DNA of 6,659 nt from Betaproteobacteria bacterium (GTDB lineage: Bacteria; Pseudomonadota; Gammaproteobacteria; Burkholderiales; SG8-39), in contig CANIIN010000149.1 of assembly GCA_947467405.1 (NCBI GenBank), forward strand, positions 1-6,659, given 5' to 3'. Both the position numbers and the translations under genes were made by a program. Of this stretch, positions 6,482-6,659 are shown piece by piece. The notes below the pieces were generated by a model, which was given only the letters and a program-made list of their open reading frames with translations, was not told the origin of the DNA and made no database searches. Position 1 is the stretch's first letter. Each line of letters opens with the position of its first letter.

Positions 6482-6490
6482 AACCTTCTT

Positions 6491-6495
6491 GAGGG
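6491..6495 (+). promoter_or_regulatory. Ribosome binding site that decides the Lrp-type start
   Basis: GAGGG lies one base before the first of two adjacent in-frame ATG codons (6497) and four bases before the second (6500). The spacing favours the second ATG. Confidence 0.55.
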
Positions 6496-6499
6496 CATG

Positions 6500-6659
6500 A
6501 TGGATCTCAGTCGCCACGACCGTCGCATTCTGGAAGTGCTGCAGCAGGAGGGGCGCATCAGCAACCAGGAACTGGCTGACCGCATTGGTCTGTCGCCATC
6601 GCCTTGCCTGCGTCGCGTGAAGGCACTGGAAGAGGCGGGGGTTATTGTCGGTTACCACG
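6500..6659 (+). CDS. Lrp/AsnC family transcriptional regulator, N-terminal part only
   Basis: A DNA-binding regulator of the leucine-responsive/asparagine (Lrp/AsnC) family. Only 53 codons are present before the right edge cuts the gene. The sequence begins MDLSRHDRRILEVLQQEGRI, followed by the helix-turn-helix: NQELADRIGLSPSPCLRRV (22-40), then KALEEAGVIVGY (41-52). The SPSPCLRRVK segment is the recognition helix typical of the family. The C-terminal RAM ligand-binding domain is off the window, so the effector amino acid cannot be judged. ATG 6500 is chosen over ATG 6497 by distance from GAGGG. It is divergent from leuA across a 214-base gap with AT-rich dyads, so self-control and control of leuA are reasonable inferences. 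It could equally regulate something downstream outside the window. Confidence 0.93.
   Translation, partial: MDLSRHDRRILEVLQQEGRISNQELADRIGLSPSPCLRRVKALEEAGVIVGYH

Larger units (their letters stand above)
6391..6484. promoter_or_regulatory. AT-rich divergent control region between leuA and the Lrp-type gene
   Basis: This stretch is strikingly AT-rich beside its GC-rich surroundings and contains several repeats, listed separately. It covers the likely promoters of both divergent genes. Lrp/AsnC regulators bind several AT-rich dyads and wrap DNA, and they often sit next to a gene they control. A control region bound by the neighbouring regulator is therefore plausible (inference). One Lrp-like imperfect 15-base dyad is AGCAATAAAATGGCT (6431-6445), with outer AGC/GCT arms. 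Confidence 0.5.

Noticed and set aside
6470..6658. Antisense open frame of 62 codons at the right edge
   Set aside because: It lies opposite the clear helix-turn-helix of the Lrp/AsnC regulator and has no features of its own.

Overview
The window reads as ordinary chromosomal DNA from a GC-rich proteobacterium, most likely beta- or gammaproteobacterial. The evidence is the strong G/C third-position bias, the stand-alone long-form LeuA of 561 residues, and the typical proteobacterial Lrp/AsnC N-terminus. The genus cannot be named from sequence alone. I see no tRNA, rRNA, CRISPR array, insertion sequence or phage gene.

Positions 1-3552 hold three genes on the + strand packed as one translationally coupled unit: a flavin-dependent amine-oxidase-like protein (5' end outside the window), a DUF1365 protein, and a cyclopropane-fatty-acid-synthase-like SAM methyltransferase. 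Each junction is a 4-base overlap (GTGA at 1337-1340, ATGA at 2191-2194). This trio is a recurring proteobacterial set thought to modify acyl chains of membrane phospholipids. Similar gene sets are linked in alphaproteobacteria to the singlet-oxygen (RpoE/ChrR) response and to methylated or furan fatty acids. The methyltransferase departs from classical E. coli Cfa at two bicarbonate-site positions (Cys139 to Ser, His266 to Gln), so its product may not be a cyclopropane ring. This is the most interesting biochemical point in the window.

Positions 3601-4536 hold a + strand SMP-30/gluconolactonase-type beta-propeller hydrolase, 48 bases after the methyltransferase. It may have its own extended -10 promoter beginning in the methyltransferase stop codon. 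It meets leuA tail to tail, and a strong hairpin (4548-4587) sits in the 63-base gap between them.

Positions 4600-6285 (- strand) encode 2-isopropylmalate synthase, the committed enzyme of leucine biosynthesis. Upstream, a 214-base gap containing an abruptly AT-rich, dyad-filled stretch (about 6391-6487) separates leuA from a divergent Lrp/AsnC-family regulator that starts at about 6500 and runs off the right edge. The arrangement suggests, but does not prove, that the regulator controls itself and leuA from this shared region.

No wholly new system is evident. The points worth a second look are the altered methyltransferase active site in its coupled operon and the layered repeats between leuA and the regulator.
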